From Chthoniobacter flavus (GTDB taxonomy: Bacteria; Verrucomicrobiota; Verrucomicrobiia; Chthoniobacterales; Terrimicrobiaceae), in NCBI GenBank assembly GCA_945860745.1, contig CAMASH010000010.1, forward strand, positions 1-58,252: DNA of 58,252 nucleotides. The letters are read 5' to 3'. The position numbers were made by a program, and so were the translations under genes. Below, one piece after another: positions 57,750 to 58,252 of this stretch (within the stretch, counting starts at the first letter, position 1; each line of letters starts with the position of its first letter). The notes under the pieces were generated by a model. That model had not been told where the DNA came from and did not search any database. It worked only from the letters and a program-made list of their open reading frames with translations.

Positions 57750-58252
57750 GCGCCTGCCGGGGCAAAGACCACGCCGACCGGTGTTCCGACCTCGGCGCTC
57801 TGGCCGGTGGCGGTCAACTGGCCGGTGGAGGGATCAATTTGCAGGACGGTGATTTTGTTGTCCTTCTGCCCGGCAACCACCAGCCATTTTCCGGTGGGAT
57901 CGATGTCCATGCCCCAGGGGGTTTGCACGCCGGCGGGGGCATTTTCGACGAGGGTGAGTTTTCCGTCCGCACCGATCGCAAAAACCGCAATGATGTCGTC
58001 TCCCCGGCTCGAGACGTAGAGCCATTTTCCAGAAGGATGGCAGACGATTTCTGCGGTGGTCACTCCCTCGGCCGGTCCGCCGCCCTTGGCGGATGTCGGG
58101 ATGGTTTCCCGCGGAGTCAGGACGCCGGTGGCGGCGTCGCGGGAGAACGTGGTCACGCTCAGCCCCATTTCGTTATTGGCAAAAACAAAACGCCCGCCGG
58201 GATGGAAAGCGAGATGACGCGGTCCGCCGCCGGGCGGAACGATCCCCGCCGG
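57746..58252 (-). CDS. Beta-propeller lactonase (6-phosphogluconolactonase-like), C-terminal part
   Basis: The gene runs off the end of the window: 168 codons of its 3' part are present, open to the last base. The visible part is typical of the seven-bladed lactonase family (YbhE/PGL2). It has GGGPRHLAFHPGGRFVFANNE, then VTTAEIVCHPSGKWLYVSSRG, FAIGADGKLTLVENAPAGVQTPWGMDIDPTGKWLVVAGQKDNKI and IDPSTGQLTATGQSAEVGTPV. Members hydrolyse 6-phosphogluconolactone or similar lactones. Its stop codon overlaps that of the L,D-transpeptidase gene by 3 bp. Confidence 0.88.
   Translation of the reverse strand, partial: PAGIVPPGGGPRHLAFHPGGRFVFANNEMGLSVTTFSRDAATGVLTPRETIPTSAKGGGPAEGVTTAEIVCHPSGKWLYVSSRGDDIIAVFAIGADGKLTLVENAPAGVQTPWGMDIDPTGKWLVVAGQKDNKITVLQIDPSTGQLTATGQSAEVGTPVGVVFAPAGA

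Overview
The window reads as chromosomal DNA of a GC-rich Gram-negative bacterium, most likely a member of Verrucomicrobiota. The pointers are a double-length (tandem) UvrA of the kind known from Chlamydiae and relatives, a SecA with an enlarged preprotein cross-linking region, a stand-alone OvoA-type methyltransferase, many lipoproteins, RND and ExbBD envelope systems, and a high load of palindromic intergenic repeats. The phylum is inferred from gene content; there is no rRNA or other marker to settle it. I saw no rRNA, tRNA, CRISPR array, prophage or transposase gene.

Layout. 1-6.4 kb: pyruvate carboxylase, a secreted protein, a GxxExxY gene bracketed by 30-bp inverted repeats, and two SAM methyltransferases. 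6.7-15.2 kb: secA, divergent from an alpha-mannosidase/4-alpha-glucanotransferase pair, then an HU/IHF-like protein. 15.2-20.7 kb: tandem uvrA. 20.7-25.3 kb: repeat-rich DNA, a small secreted protein, a DUF4160/DUF2442 pair, an amidase, trmL and a shortened uvrC. 25.4-34.6 kb: accessory-looking genes (ThDP enzyme plus AhpD/CMD-like protein, a lipoprotein, an MscS channel, and a cNMP-domain SLC13 transporter coupled to a substrate-binding protein). 35.2-40.3 kb: an exbB-exbD-TPR envelope operon, a secreted protein and a PHP phosphoesterase. 40.4-49.9 kb: two complete adaptor plus permease RND efflux pairs separated by two small envelope genes. 49.9-52.0 kb: yicC-gmk-coaC. 52.0-53.9 kb: a 34-residue lysine/alanine-rich histone-like gene with its own promoter, ribosome binding site and terminator, then suhB-ispF and a small ORF. 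53.9-58.25 kb: cysS, yggS, a LysR regulator, an L,D-transpeptidase and a truncated beta-propeller lactonase.

The most unusual material lies outside the standard genes. (1) The GxxExxY gene has near-perfect 30-bp inverted repeats abutting its start and stop codons. (2) A 185-bp repeat occurs twice in opposite orientation (20788-20972 and 34964-35148), about 94% identical without gaps, with a conserved long stem and an internal direct repeat. (3) Repeat or palindrome sequence has been accommodated in frame inside uvrA (twice) and uvrC. (4) Several genes have a recognisable -35/-10 pair with 17-bp spacing whose -10 ends only 6-9 nt before the start codon, suggesting leaderless transcripts. (5) A tiny histone-like gene sits in an AT-rich island with repeats that could serve regulation.

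Metabolically the window covers anaplerosis, glycan trimming, isoprenoid and CoA precursor steps, nucleotide kinase activity, Cys-tRNA charging, nucleotide-excision repair, protein export and envelope maintenance. Operons supported by overlap or tight spacing are ovoA-like methyltransferase-TPMT methyltransferase, DUF4160-DUF2442, SLC13-substrate-binding protein, exbB-exbD-TPR, adaptor-RND (twice), yicC-gmk-coaC and suhB-ispF.
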